From positions 152,896-216,895 of the forward strand of contig JAFYLH010000006.1 in assembly GCA_017537175.1 (NCBI GenBank): a stretch of 64,000 bases of DNA, in the 5' to 3' direction. Made by a program: the position numbers and the translations under genes. Source of the DNA: Clostridia bacterium. GTDB lineage: Bacteria; Bacillota; Clostridia; Oscillospirales; CAG-272. Shown here in pieces: positions 18,245 to 27,645 of this stretch. Positions within the stretch are counted from its first letter, which is position 1; each line of letters begins with the position of its first letter. The notes beneath the pieces are model-generated. The model saw only the letters and a program-made list of their open reading frames with translations, was not told the origin of the DNA and did no database searches.

Positions 18245-19753
18245 ATGAAACAGATAAAGATTTTCGACACTACCCTTCGTGACGGTGAGCAGTCTCCCGG
18301 CTGCAGTATGAACCTTGCCGAAAAGATCAAGGTTGCAAAGCGTCTCGAAAGCTTAAAGGTAGATGTCATTGAAGCAGGCTTTGCTATCTCCTCCAAGGGA
18401 GACTTTGAGTCTGTAAATACAATAGCAAAAGAGGTAAAGGACTGTACCGTTGCATCTCTTGCAAGAGCTACGGTAGGTGACATTGATGCGGCATACGAGG
18501 CTGTTAAATGTGCAGTTGATCCCCGTATCCACCTCTTTATTGCAACATCCCCCCTCCATATGGAGTATAAACTTAAAATGACCCCCGAGCAGGTTTTAGA
18601 GAAAACCGCCGCTATGGTCAAATATGCCGCTAACTACTGCTCCAATGTAGAGTTCTCCTGTGAGGACGCTACACGAAGCGACTATGACTTTATGTGCAAG
18701 GTAGTTGACGCGGCAATAAAGAACGGTGCCACCGTTATCAACCTGCCCGACACCGTAGGCTACAGTAGTCCTGCGGAGATCAAGGCAATGTTTGAGTATG
18801 TTATCGGCCATGTTGAGAATTCCGATAAGGTTGAGTTCTCCACCCACTGTCACAATGACCTTGGTATGGCTGTTGCCAACGCCCTTGCGTCTGTTCAGGG
18901 CGGTGCGCTGCAGGTAGAGTGTACCATCAACGGTATAGGTGAGCGCGCAGGTAATGCTTCTCTTGAAGAGGTGGTTATGGCTCTCAAGACCCGCCGTGAC
19001 TACTACGGTGCGGATACACGCATCGATACCACCCGTATTGCCCGTGCATCTAAGACCGTATACAAGATCATCGGTCAGTCTGCACCCTTAAACAAGCCTA
19101 TCGTAGGTAAGAACGCCTTTGCTCACGAGTCGGGCATTCACCAGCACGGTGTACTTGCAAACAAGCTTACATACGAAATTCTTACTCCCGAATCGGTAGG
19201 TATCACAGAGAACAAGATGGTATTGGGCAAGCACTCCGGTAAGCACGCATTTGAAGCAAGACTTAAGGAGCTTGGTTATGAGCTTACTCCCGAGGAGCTG
19301 CTTTCTGCATTTGAGCAGTTCAAGGCTCTCTGCGACAAGAAGAAGACAGTAAACGATCTTGATATCGAGGCTCTTGTTTCTCACGATGCTATCGATACCG
19401 AGGGTTACAGCCTTGTTCGCTTTGACGTTCACGCAGGCAACCACACAACCGCTACCTCCACCATTAAGCTTGCTCACGGTGACGAGGTTATCGAGGATGT
19501 GGCTTTAGGCGACGGTCCCGTGGACGCGGCTTGCAACGCGATCGACAAGATAGTTTGTCCTCCCGAGCATACCTTTGATGTTTATACCATCAACTCGGTA
19601 TCCGAGGGTAAGGACACAATGGGTGAGGTTATGGTCAAGCTTAAGGCTAACGACAAGACCTACACAGGCCGTGGTCTTTCTACCGACATTCTGGAGGCAA
19701 GTATTCTTGCATATCTCAACGCAATCAACAAGCTGAACGCAGCGAACAAATAG
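18245..19753 (+). CDS. leuA: 2-Isopropylmalate synthase
   Basis: Condenses acetyl-CoA with 2-ketoisovalerate, the committed step of leucine synthesis. 502 residues. TIM-barrel domain begins [18 protein letters not shown] with the metal/substrate residues, and the zinc His pair is in [17 protein letters not shown]. The C-terminal LeuA dimer (leucine feedback) domain is present from about residue 365, so the enzyme should be leucine-sensitive. Follows ilvD directly. Confidence 0.95.
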   Translation: MKQIKIFDTTLRDGEQSPGCSMNLAEKIKVAKRLESLKVDVIEAGFAISSKGDFESVNTIAKEVKDCTVASLARATVGDIDAAYEAVKCAVDPRIHLFIATSPLHMEYKLKMTPEQVLEKTAAMVKYAANYCSNVEFSCEDATRSDYDFMCKVVDAAIKNGATVINLPDTVGYSSPAEIKAMFEYVIGHVENSDKVEFSTHCHNDLGMAVANALASVQGGALQVECTINGIGERAGNASLEEVVMALKTRRDYYGADTRIDTTRIARASKTVYKIIGQSAPLNKPIVGKNAFAHESGIHQHGVLANKLTYEILTPESVGITENKMVLGKHSGKHAFEARLKELGYELTPEELLSAFEQFKALCDKKKTVNDLDIEALVSHDAIDTEGYSLVRFDVHAGNHTTATSTIKLAHGDEVIEDVALGDGPVDAACNAIDKIVCPPEHTFDVYTINSVSEGKDTMGEVMVKLKANDKTYTGRGLSTDILEASILAYLNAINKLNAANK

Positions 19754-19763
19754 GAGTTATATT

Positions 19764-21026
19764 ATGGGCATGACAATGACTCAAAAAATATTGGCAAAGC
19801 ACGCAGGTCTTGACTCTGTAGTTGCAGGGCAGCTGGTGCTTGCCAATCTGGATATGGTACTGGGTAACGATATTACATCCCCCGTTGCCATAGCCGAGTT
19901 CAATAAATTAAACAAGGAAGCTGTTTTTGACAAGACAAAGATCTCTATGGTCATGGACCACTTTGCACCCAACAAGGACATCAAGGCAGCTACCCAGTGT
20001 AAGATGTGCCGTGATTTCTGCGGCGAAAAGGAAGTTGTAAACTTCTATGATGTAGGCGAGATGGGTATCGAGCACGCCCTGCTTCCCGAAAAGGGACTTG
20101 TAACTGCAGGTGATGTTGTTATCGGTGCAGACTCCCATACCTGTACATACGGTGCGCTTGGTGCATTCTCCACAGGTGTAGGCTCTACCGATATGGCTTG
20201 CGGTATGGCAATAGGCAAGGCGTGGTTCAAGGTACCTTCCGCTATTAAATTTGTACTTAAGGGCAAATTAAATAAATATGTATCCGGTAAGGACGTTATC
20301 CTTCATATTATCGGTATGATAGGCGTTGACGGTGCGCTCTATAAGTCTATGGAGTTTGTAGGCGAGGGTGTACATAATCTCACCGTTTCCGACAGACTCT
20401 GTATTGCCAATATGGCAATCGAAGCAGGCGGTAAGAACGGTATCTTTGAGGTAGACGATCAGACTCTTGCTTATCTTAAGGAAGCAGGAGCAAAGGAGCC
20501 TTCGGTATTTGCTCCCGACGAAGATGCCGAGTATGACGAGATTTATGAGATAGACCTTTCTACCATCAAGTCCACCGTTTCCTTCCCTCATCTGCCCGAG
20601 AACACACACACCGTTGACGAAATTGACGAGGTCAAGATCGACCAGGTAGTTATCGGCTCCTGTACCAACGGCCGTCTTCAGGATCTTGTGGCAGCGGCTG
20701 AAATTATGAAGGGCAAGAAGGTTGCAAAGAACGTTCGTTGCATAGTTATTCCCGCAACACAGAAAATATATCTTGAAGCAATGGAAATGGGTCTCTTAAA
20801 GACCTTTATCGAGAGTGGAGCTGTAGTTTCCACACCCACCTGTGGCCCCTGTCTCGGCGGTCATATGGGTATACTTGCGGCAGGTGAGCGCGCAGTTGCC
20901 ACCACCAACCGTAACTTTGTAGGCCGTATGGGTCACCCCACTTCTGAGGTTTATCTTGCAAGCCCCGAGGTTGCGGCAGCTTCCGCTATTACAGGTAAGA
21001 TATCAGGTCCCGAGGAGGTAATGTAA
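19764..21026 (+). CDS. leuC: 3-Isopropylmalate dehydratase, large subunit
   Basis: Aconitase-family [4Fe-4S] subunit that with LeuD isomerises 2- to 3-isopropylmalate. 420 residues, the length of the bacterial/archaeal short LeuC form. Cluster ligands are in [13 protein letters not shown] and [31 protein letters not shown] is the substrate loop. AGGAG at 19752-19756 precedes the ATG. leuD starts two bases after its stop. Confidence 0.94.
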   Translation: MGMTMTQKILAKHAGLDSVVAGQLVLANLDMVLGNDITSPVAIAEFNKLNKEAVFDKTKISMVMDHFAPNKDIKAATQCKMCRDFCGEKEVVNFYDVGEMGIEHALLPEKGLVTAGDVVIGADSHTCTYGALGAFSTGVGSTDMACGMAIGKAWFKVPSAIKFVLKGKLNKYVSGKDVILHIIGMIGVDGALYKSMEFVGEGVHNLTVSDRLCIANMAIEAGGKNGIFEVDDQTLAYLKEAGAKEPSVFAPDEDAEYDEIYEIDLSTIKSTVSFPHLPENTHTVDEIDEVKIDQVVIGSCTNGRLQDLVAAAEIMKGKKVAKNVRCIVIPATQKIYLEAMEMGLLKTFIESGAVVSTPTCGPCLGGHMGILAAGERAVATTNRNFVGRMGHPTSEVYLASPEVAAASAITGKISGPEEVM

Positions 21027-21027
21027 G

Positions 21028-21522
21028 ATGAAATTTGAAGGAAAAGTAATCAAGTACGGTAACAACGTTGATACCGACGTTATCATCCCCGCAAGATATC
21101 TTAATACAATCGACCACAAGGAGCTTGCTTCCCACTGTATGGAAGACCTTGACACCACCTTTGTACAGCGCGTACAGCCGGGTGATATTATGGTTGCCGA
21201 ATATAACTTCGGCTGCGGCTCCTCCCGTGAGCACGCCCCCATTGCCATTAAGGCAAGCGGAATCTCCCTTGTTATTGCAAAGTCCTTTGCGCGTATCTTC
21301 TACCGTAACTCCATCAACATAGGTCTTCCTATCGTTGAGTGTCCCGAGGCGGTTGATGCTATTATGGAGGGCCATGCGCTTTCCTGCGATATGGACAAGG
21401 GTGAGATCACCAATCTCACCACAGGCGAGACCTTCAAGACCCAGCCCTTCCCCTCATTCATTCAGACAATTATCGAGAACGGCGGTCTTATCGAATCCAT
21501 CAAGAAGGGAGCAATAAAATAA
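21028..21522 (+). CDS. leuD: 3-Isopropylmalate dehydratase, small subunit
   Basis: Swivelling domain partner of LeuC. 164 residues with [13 protein letters not shown] near residue 14 and the substrate-recognition loop [13 protein letters not shown] near residue 55. The short form goes with the short LeuC upstream. Its stop overlaps the leuB start by one base, indicating coupled translation. Confidence 0.94.
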   Translation: MKFEGKVIKYGNNVDTDVIIPARYLNTIDHKELASHCMEDLDTTFVQRVQPGDIMVAEYNFGCGSSREHAPIAIKASGISLVIAKSFARIFYRNSINIGLPIVECPEAVDAIMEGHALSCDMDKGEITNLTTGETFKTQPFPSFIQTIIENGGLIESIKKGAIK

Positions 21523-22595
21523 TGACTTATAATATTGCTTTACTTAAGGGCGACGGCATCGGTCCCGAGATCGTTGACGGCGCAGTTAAGGTGCTTGAAA
21601 AGGTAGCAGATAAATTCGGTCATACCTTCAACTTTACACCCTACCTTATCGGTGGATGTGCTATTGATGCTACAGGTATGCCCCTGCCCGAGGAGACAGT
21701 CAAGGGATGCCTTGCATCCGACAGCGTACTGTTAGGAGCTGTTGGCGGTCCCAAGTGGGATACACTCCCCGGACATCAGAGACCCGAGAAGGCGCTTCTC
21801 GGTATCCGTTCAGCGCTTGGTCTTTATACAAACCTTCGTCCCGCAAAGCTCTACTCCGCACTTAACGCAGAGTGCCCCCTCCGCGCTGATATCGTGGAGA
21901 AGGGAATAGACCTTGTTATGGTACGTGAGCTTACAGGCGGTATCTACTTTGGTGAACGCGGCCGCCGCGACGGCAAGTACGGTCCCGAGGCTTATGACAC
22001 AGAGTGCTACTCGGTTATGGAGATCGAGCGTATTGCAAGAGTAGCCTGCGAGACCGCACAGAAGCGCGGTAAAAAGGTTATCTCAATTGATAAGGCAAAT
22101 GTGCTTGAAAGCTCCCGCCTCTGGAGAGAGGTGGTTCATAAGGTTGCAGAGAGCTACCCCGATGTTGAGGTTACCGATATGCTTGTTGACAATGCGGCTA
22201 TGCAGCTTGTCAAAAACCCCAGCCAGTTTGATGTTGTTGTTACATCCAATATGTTCGGTGATATTCTCTCGGATGAAGCAAGCCAGATCACAGGCTCTAT
22301 TGGACTTCTGCCCTCCGCATCCCTTGGTGACACAAAGTGCGGTATGTACGAGCCTATCCACGGCTCTGCCCCCGACATTGCAGGTCAGAACAAGGCTAAC
22401 CCCATCGCAACCATCCTCTCCGCTGCTATGATGCTCCGCTACTCCTTTGATTTAGAGGAGGAGGTAAAGGCAATAGAGGATGCAGTAGATGCAGTCCTCA
22501 AGGCAGGCTACAGAACAGGCGACATCCTCGGTGCATCCAAAGAGACACCTCTTACTTGCACAGAGATGACTGATAAGATTTTAGAAAGAATATAA
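21522..22595 (+). CDS. leuB: 3-Isopropylmalate dehydrogenase
   Basis: NAD-dependent oxidative decarboxylation of 3-isopropylmalate. 357 residues. [16 protein letters not shown] at the N-terminus, substrate Arg pair in [21 protein letters not shown] in the hydride-transfer region, metal-binding Asp in [13 protein letters not shown], and the NAD loop [15 protein letters not shown]. Typical bacterial LeuB. Confidence 0.95.
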   Translation: MTYNIALLKGDGIGPEIVDGAVKVLEKVADKFGHTFNFTPYLIGGCAIDATGMPLPEETVKGCLASDSVLLGAVGGPKWDTLPGHQRPEKALLGIRSALGLYTNLRPAKLYSALNAECPLRADIVEKGIDLVMVRELTGGIYFGERGRRDGKYGPEAYDTECYSVMEIERIARVACETAQKRGKKVISIDKANVLESSRLWREVVHKVAESYPDVEVTDMLVDNAAMQLVKNPSQFDVVVTSNMFGDILSDEASQITGSIGLLPSASLGDTKCGMYEPIHGSAPDIAGQNKANPIATILSAAMMLRYSFDLEEEVKAIEDAVDAVLKAGYRTGDILGASKETPLTCTEMTDKILERI

Positions 22596-22616
22596 TACAG
22601 AAAGGTCTTGATCCAA

Positions 22617-23684
22617 GTGCTCAACATAAGAGTTGAAAAGACAGCTAATCCTAAAGAAAAACCCGATTTTACAAAGCCTCTTCCCTTTGGTAAGATATTT
22701 ACCGACCATATGTTCATTATGAACTACACCGAGGGTAAGGGCTGGTATGATGCAAGAATAGTACCCTACGGCAAGATAGAGCTTGACCCCTCCGCTATGG
22801 TATTCCATTACGGACAGGAGATGTTCGAGGGTCTTAAGGCTTACCGTAACGAGGTAGGAGAGTGCTTCCTCTTCCGTCCCGATATGAACGCCAAGCGTAC
22901 CAACGCTACAAACGAGAGACTCTGCATCCCCGAGCTTCCCGTAGAGGATTTTGTACAGGCAGTTAAGGCGGTTGTTGACATCGACCGCGACTGGATCCCC
23001 ACACAGGAGGGAACCAGCCTTTACATCCGTCCCTTTATCATCGCAACAGACGAGTTCCTGGGTGTTGCACCCTCTAAGAACTATCTCTTTATGGTAATTC
23101 TTTCACCCAGCGGTGCGTACTACGCAAACGGTCTCCAGCCCGTAGGCATCTGGATAGAGGACGAGTACGTTCGTGCAGTCAAGGGCGGTATGGGCTTCGC
23201 TAAGACAGGCGGTAACTATGCTTGCAGCCTCGCCGCACAGGAAAAGGCACACGCAGACGGCTATTCACAGGTACTTTGGCTTGACGGTGTTGAGCGCAAG
23301 TATATCGAAGAGGTTGGCGCTATGAACATCTTCTTCAAGATAGACGGCAAGATCGTTACTCCTATGCTCAACGGTTCCATCCTTCCCGGTATCACCCGTG
23401 ACAGCGTACTTCACTATTGCCGTGAAAAGGGTATCCCCTGCGAGGAGAGAAGAATCTCTGTAGATGAGCTTATCGAGGCACAGAACTCGGGAAAGCTTGA
23501 GGAGGTATTCGGCTCGGGTACTGCGGCGGTAATCTCCCCCGTAGGAAAGCTCCGTTACAAGGATGACGTTTACACCATAGGCGACGGCTCTATCGGTGAG
23601 TTCAGCCAGAAGCTCTACGACTTCATTACCGGTGTTCAGACAGGTAAGGTCGAGGACGAGTTCAACTGGAGAGTTAAGATATAA
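22617..23684 (+). CDS. ilvE: Branched-chain amino acid aminotransferase
   Basis: PLP-dependent (fold type IV) transaminase making Leu, Ile and Val from their keto acids. About 355 residues of the longer BCAT type with MVFHYGQEMFEGLKAY, the PLP-Lys region WLDGVERKYIEEVGAMN, and FGSGTAAVISPVG. No ATG start is available. A GTG at 22617 with AAAGG 11 bases upstream is chosen over the TTG at 22608, which lies only two bases from the same site; the true start is uncertain by three codons. Last gene of the operon, closed by a terminator. Confidence 0.93.
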   Translation: MLNIRVEKTANPKEKPDFTKPLPFGKIFTDHMFIMNYTEGKGWYDARIVPYGKIELDPSAMVFHYGQEMFEGLKAYRNEVGECFLFRPDMNAKRTNATNERLCIPELPVEDFVQAVKAVVDIDRDWIPTQEGTSLYIRPFIIATDEFLGVAPSKNYLFMVILSPSGAYYANGLQPVGIWIEDEYVRAVKGGMGFAKTGGNYACSLAAQEKAHADGYSQVLWLDGVERKYIEEVGAMNIFFKIDGKIVTPMLNGSILPGITRDSVLHYCREKGIPCEERRISVDELIEAQNSGKLEEVFGSGTAAVISPVGKLRYKDDVYTIGDGSIGEFSQKLYDFITGVQTGKVEDEFNWRVKI

Positions 23685-23689
23685 AAATA

Positions 23690-23718
23690 CAGCCACTCAT
23701 TTGAGTGGCTGATTTTTA
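23690..23718 (+). terminator. Terminator of the ilv-leu operon
   Basis: CAGCCACTCA (23690-23699) pairs with TGAGTGGCTG (23702-23711), followed by ATTTTTAT. Confidence 0.9.
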
Positions 23719-23742
23719 TATCAATGATGAATGAGAAATGAT

Positions 23743-23815
23743 ATATGCCTTACGGCATATGATATATTTGCCTACGGCAAATGTTAAGGTGCAAAACCAC
23801 CCGAGGGCGGTTTTG
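23743..23815. repeat. Cluster of three small palindromes
   Basis: ATATGCC-TTAC-GGCATAT (23743-23760), ATTTGCC-TAC-GGCAAAT (23766-23782) and a CAAAACC...GGTTTTG hairpin (23792-23815) follow each other between two converging genes. The second matches the palindrome at 25253 on the other side of the ATPase gene. Confidence 0.7.
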
Positions 23816-23819
23816 ATTA

Positions 23820-25109
23820 TTACAGATCTAATGCATTTTCATTGAGAAGGAACTCATACAATCCAATGTGTAAAATGCCATCCTCGTCTATCCACGGTTT
23901 TGCTGTGGTTTTACTGATAATGATTTTTTTGAAAAAATCACGAGTGTTTTTCAGAGGACGGAGCTCGGTTTCTAATTTTTGAGAGTCGTTTACATTAAGA
24001 GCAGATTGGATATAGTATTTGCGAGAACCTCTGTTAACAATAAAATCTATTTCACACTGCTTTTTACTTCGGATACCATTTACACTATCGGTTATTTCAA
24101 CAACGCCAACATCGACAGAGTATCCTCTGCACAGTAATTCGTTGTAGAGGATATTTTCCATAATATGAGTTTCTTCCTGTTGTCTGAAATTGAGTCGTGC
24201 ATTACGAAGACCTATATCGGTACAATAATATTTCGAAGGATATTCAAAATATCGTTTGCCTTTTATATCGTATCTTTTTGCGTTACTGAAAAGGAATGAC
24301 TCGGTCAAATAATTCAAATAGCTTGTTATTGTATTTGCTGCTACGCTAATGCCCTTAACTGAATTTAGAGTTCTTGCGATCTTACTGGAATTTGTGAGAG
24401 ATCCCACCGAAGAACACAGATCATCAGCAAGCTCTTCCAATACATCGGGAAGCTCTATATCGTAACGCTCTGCAATATCCTTAAAATATACCTCGTAAAA
24501 GAGACCCTTCAAATAGGCTGCCTTCTCTTCATCTGAGTTTTTATACAGCGTTAACGGCATACCTCCGTGTAAGGCATATTCTTCGTATGCTTCTGTTTTG
24601 TCGCCGCCCGTAAACTCATAATATTCGGAGAAGCTTATGGGGTAAACCTTTACTTCGTCTCCTCTGCCTCTGAATGCTGTCAATACATCCTTCGTCAATA
24701 ATTTTGAATTACTTCCGGTTACGTATATATCAACGTTGCGAAGCCTTAATAATCCGTTAAGCACATTATAAAGCCTGATGTCTTCAGGATTTTTTAATTC
24801 ATTTTTGGATATGGCATATTGCACCTCATCTATAAGAATATAGTAGGTATTTGTATTTGTTATCTTAGAGCGGATATATTTTGATAATTCATCGGGATCA
24901 CGCAGAGAGGTATAAATATCATCGTCCAAAGCCAAGGCGATTATTTGTTCTTCGTTGACACCTTCCGAGATTAAATAGTCATAAAAAAGATTGAAAAGCA
25001 AATAGCTTTTTCCACAACGGCGAATCCCCGTAACTACTTTTATAAGACCGTTTTCCTTTTTTGATATCAAACGGTTCAGATATCGGTCTCTTTTAATAAT
25101 ATTCTTCAT
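23820..25109 (-). CDS. AAA-type ATPase with DUF4143 domain
   Basis: 429 residues. N-terminal P-loop VVTGIRRCGKSYLL near residue 27, Walker B YYILIDEVQYA near residue 95 and the sensor-like TGSNSKLL near 135, followed by the C-terminal DUF4143 domain (YYCTDIGLRNA, and KKQCEIDFIVNRG, which resembles a degenerate PD-(D/E)xK nuclease pattern). These ATPases are common, often horizontally moved, accessory genes of unknown function. The start is the minus-strand ATG at 25109, preceded by GAGGTGG; a GTG nine bases upstream lies inside the ribosome site. Flanked by related short palindromes on both sides. Confidence 0.85.
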   Translation of the reverse strand: MKNIIKRDRYLNRLISKKENGLIKVVTGIRRCGKSYLLFNLFYDYLISEGVNEEQIIALALDDDIYTSLRDPDELSKYIRSKITNTNTYYILIDEVQYAISKNELKNPEDIRLYNVLNGLLRLRNVDIYVTGSNSKLLTKDVLTAFRGRGDEVKVYPISFSEYYEFTGGDKTEAYEEYALHGGMPLTLYKNSDEEKAAYLKGLFYEVYFKDIAERYDIELPDVLEELADDLCSSVGSLTNSSKIARTLNSVKGISVAANTITSYLNYLTESFLFSNAKRYDIKGKRYFEYPSKYYCTDIGLRNARLNFRQQEETHIMENILYNELLCRGYSVDVGVVEITDSVNGIRSKKQCEIDFIVNRGSRKYYIQSALNVNDSQKLETELRPLKNTRDFFKKIIISKTTAKPWIDEDGILHIGLYEFLLNENALDL

Positions 25110-25160
25110 ATCAGCCACCTCTTTGAGAACTATGGTGTATTATCACCCAACTTCGCAAAC

Positions 25161-25189
25161 ATTATACCACAAAAACAACATGCTGTCAA
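25161..25189 (-). promoter_or_regulatory. Consensus promoter of the DUF4143 ATPase gene
   Basis: Read on the minus strand: TTGACA (25189-25184), 17-base spacer, TATAAT (25166-25161). Confidence 0.85.
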
Positions 25190-25252
25190 TATTTACATTG
25201 AGAACTTAGGCGAAACGAGACCAACCTCGCAAACTTACTTTTATGTGAAATA

Positions 25253-25270
25253 TTTGCCTAAAGGCAAATG
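25253..25270. repeat. Small palindrome ATTTGCC-TAAA-GGCAAAT
   Basis: Perfect 7-base stem with a four-base loop, same arms as the palindrome at 23766-23782. The two bracket the ATPase gene. Confidence 0.6.
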
Positions 25271-25283
25271 CTAATGTTTATCA

Positions 25284-25613
25284 TCATAAAGTAGCTACTT
25301 CTTCTCCGTTACTTTTTCTGTAAATATGCATTATCCAATCGTTAGGAATATGTTCTATTCTATAATCGAAATCCTCAAATCTTTTGAATATTTCAGGAGT
25401 ATACCCGGTGTTCATTTTAACGGGACATTCATGATCTTTTATATAACCGCCATAACCCATCATAACAAGCCATACCTTAAATTCAATATCGAAAAGTCGT
25501 TTGTTGTTTAATTCTACAACATCAAAAACAATCTTAAAATCTACATATGAAAACCAGTGTTCTCCATCTATATTGATGTTGGGGTCTCCTCCACATTCCA
25601 ACAACTTACGCAT
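25284..25613 (-). CDS. Hypothetical protein
   Basis: Not recognised. From the minus-strand ATG at 25613 the product has 109 residues, beginning MRKLLECGGDPNINIDGE, mixed alpha/beta in appearance, without signal peptide or membrane segment, and ending near IPNDWIMHIYRKSNGEEV. A longer start at 25682 would add a hydrophobic 23-residue stretch with no ribosome site. No clear Shine-Dalgarno precedes either start. Its acidic, small, single-domain character and accessory neighbourhood would fit an immunity-type protein, but nothing in the sequence proves it. Confidence 0.55.
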   Translation of the reverse strand: MRKLLECGGDPNINIDGEHWFSYVDFKIVFDVVELNNKRLFDIEFKVWLVMMGYGGYIKDHECPVKMNTGYTPEIFKRFEDFDYRIEHIPNDWIMHIYRKSNGEEVATL

Positions 25614-25688
25614 AATAAATAGTACTTCTATGAATATACATACTATATTAATACGTGTATCATAACTTATAATAAATAACAATACTTA

Positions 25689-25717
25689 TTGACATCGGTT
25701 TTTATTTCCCCTATAAT
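25689..25717 (+). promoter_or_regulatory. Consensus promoter giving a probably leaderless MATE mRNA
   Basis: TTGACA 25689-25694, 17-base spacer, TATAAT 25712-25717. The ATG of the next gene is at 25724, six bases after the -10, where transcription would start. Confidence 0.85.
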
Positions 25718-25723
25718 AAAATT

Positions 25724-27046
25724 ATGAAAATACAGTTATCAGATCATTTTAATTATTCCAAGTTGATACGCTTTACCCTGCCGGCTATTGCATCAATGAT
25801 ATTCATATCCATCTACGGTGTGGTGGACGGCATTTTTGTATCGAATTTTGTGGGCAAGACTCCCTTTGCCGCCATCAATCTTATATATCCCGCAATGATG
25901 CTGGTGATGGCATTTGCCTTTATGATAAGCTCGGGAGGCTCGGCTCTCATATCAAAGACCATGGGCGAGGGCAAGCGCGAAAAGGCAAACGAGATCTTTT
26001 CGATGCTGGTCTATATTTCCATAGTTTTCGGCATTATCATATCGGTTCTCGGCTTTATCTTTATCGAAGATATATCCCTTCTTATGGGAGCGGATGAAGA
26101 TATGCTGCCCCATTGCGTGACCTATGGACGCATCCTTCTTCCCGCCTTTGTGTTCTTACTCTTGCAATGTGAGTTCCAGACCTTTTTTATAGCGGCAGAA
26201 AAGCCTAACCTCTCTCTTCTTATGACGGTGGGTGCGGGAGTTACCAATATCATACTTGATGCCATACTTGTGATCCCCTTTGGTCTTGTGGGTGCGGCAG
26301 TTGCCACAACCATGAGTCAGGTGGTAGCAACAGTCATAGCTCTTTGCTATTTTATCTTTTCAAAAAAAGCCATCCTTCGCTTAGGCAGATTCCGCTTTGA
26401 CGGCAAGGCTCTTTGGCAGAGCTGCTCTAACGGAGCCTCCGAGATGATGACTAATCTTTCTATGTCTCTGGTCAACATTCTCTATAACTATCAGCTTATG
26501 GCTATGATAGGGCAGGACGGTGTTTCGGTATACGGTATCATACTGTATATTAACTTCATTTTTATCGGTGTATTTGTGGGCTTTTGCTCAGGCTCTGCTC
26601 CCGTTGTCAGCTTTCATTACGGAGCACAGAATCACGCAGAGCTTAAAAATCTTTTCAAGAAAAGTCTTATACTTCTGTCTGTTACCTCGGTCATACTTAC
26701 CCTTTTGGCAGAGGTGAGCGCAGGCGTGCTGTCGGGAATATTTGTAGGCTATGATGCCGAGCTTTTTGCCCTTACAAAGAGAGCGTTTATGCTATATTCT
26801 GTTTCCTTTGTTGTGATGTGGATAAACATCTTCGGCTCGTCCTTTTTTACCGCACTTAACAACGGACTCATCTCCGCGGTTATTTCATTTTTGAGAACAT
26901 TGGTATTCCAGATCGCCGCCATATATCTTTTGCCCCTTGTATTAGGTATTGACGGAATATGGCTTGCCGTACTTGCCGCAGAGCTTGGCTGCTGCGTTGT
27001 GACCTTTATCTTCCTTTTGACACAGAAAAAGAAATATAATTATTAA
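25724..27046 (+). CDS. MATE-family exporter, second copy in the window
   Basis: 440 residues with twelve membrane segments in two homologous halves. Starts MKIQLSDHFNYSKLIRFTLP, the usual N-terminus of the Firmicute MATE subgroup, with YGVVDGIFVSNFVGKTPFAA in helix 1-2. It is a different subgroup from the pump at 10363 (little end-to-end similarity beyond the fold). There is no Shine-Dalgarno, and the -10 hexamer ends six bases before the ATG. The start is nonetheless well supported because the family N-terminus begins exactly there. The DUF2284 gene follows after eight bases. Substrate unknown. Confidence 0.9.
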   Translation: MKIQLSDHFNYSKLIRFTLPAIASMIFISIYGVVDGIFVSNFVGKTPFAAINLIYPAMMLVMAFAFMISSGGSALISKTMGEGKREKANEIFSMLVYISIVFGIIISVLGFIFIEDISLLMGADEDMLPHCVTYGRILLPAFVFLLLQCEFQTFFIAAEKPNLSLLMTVGAGVTNIILDAILVIPFGLVGAAVATTMSQVVATVIALCYFIFSKKAILRLGRFRFDGKALWQSCSNGASEMMTNLSMSLVNILYNYQLMAMIGQDGVSVYGIILYINFIFIGVFVGFCSGSAPVVSFHYGAQNHAELKNLFKKSLILLSVTSVILTLLAEVSAGVLSGIFVGYDAELFALTKRAFMLYSVSFVVMWINIFGSSFFTALNNGLISAVISFLRTLVFQIAAIYLLPLVLGIDGIWLAVLAAELGCCVVTFIFLLTQKKKYNY

Positions 27047-27054
27047 GGTGACTT

Positions 27055-27573
27055 ATGTTTGATTTAAACGGGATCGGAATTTTTCAGCACGGATATATTG
27101 ACCCATCAGAGATAGTATTCAGAGAGGAGATACAGGATATCTGCCGCTCTAACGCCTGCCGTGCTTACGGCAAGACCTGGGCTTGCCCTCCCGCAATCGG
27201 CCGAATTGAAGAATGCCGCAAGCGTGTAAACCGATATGGTAACGCCTTTGTTTTCTCCTGCAAATACGACCTTGAGGACTCCTATGATTTTGAGGGTATG
27301 GAGGAGGCGGGACTTGAGTTCCGCCGTACCTGTGACAAGCTCTGGGAAAAGCTCGAGGGTCACAAAAACGGATTTTTATTACTTGCCAACGGAGGCTGTC
27401 AGAGGTGTACCGAGTGTACATATCCCGACGAAGCCTGCCGTATGCCCGAAAAATTATTCCCCGCCTTTGAGGGACACGGAATAGTGGTTGCCGAAGTTGC
27501 TAAACTTGCGGGAATCAATTATATGAACGGTAAGGATACGGTAACATACTTGGGAATGTTATTGTATAATTAG
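27055..27573 (+). CDS. DUF2284 predicted metal-binding protein
   Basis: 172 residues of the DUF2284 family, cytoplasmic, Cys-rich. Visible features are CRSNACRAYGKTWACPP near residue 31 and CQRCTECTYPDEACRMP near residue 119, i.e. about eight cysteines placed to bind a metal or iron-sulfur cluster. Function unknown. It sits eight bases after the MATE gene with AAGGTG before the ATG, so the two are probably cotranscribed. The stop codon is embedded in a heptamer repeat. Confidence 0.85.
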   Translation: MFDLNGIGIFQHGYIDPSEIVFREEIQDICRSNACRAYGKTWACPPAIGRIEECRKRVNRYGNAFVFSCKYDLEDSYDFEGMEEAGLEFRRTCDKLWEKLEGHKNGFLLLANGGCQRCTECTYPDEACRMPEKLFPAFEGHGIVVAEVAKLAGINYMNGKDTVTYLGMLLYN

Positions 27574-27600
27574 GAGTTAGGAGTTAGGAGTTAGGAGTTA
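27570..27600. repeat. Four tandem TTAGGAG heptamers
   Basis: TTAGGAG is repeated four times plus TTA, overlapping the stop codon of the DUF2284 gene. Short tandem repeats of this type in intergenic DNA suggest slippage; the unit itself looks like a Shine-Dalgarno, but no start codon follows. Confidence 0.75.
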
Positions 27601-27606
27601 AGGAAA

Positions 27607-27645
27607 GAACCTGTTGCAGTAATGCAACAGGTTCATATTTTTATT
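27607..27645. terminator. Terminator between convergent genes
   Basis: GAACCTGTTGCA (27607-27618) pairs perfectly with TGCAACAGGTTC (27623-27634) around GTAA, followed on the plus strand by ATATTTTTATTT. It overlaps the end of the minus-strand aminotransferase gene. Confidence 0.85.

Noticed and set aside
27570..27600. CRISPR or regulatory array from the repeated TTAGGAG units
   Set aside because: Seven-base direct repeats without spacers; simple tandem repetition.
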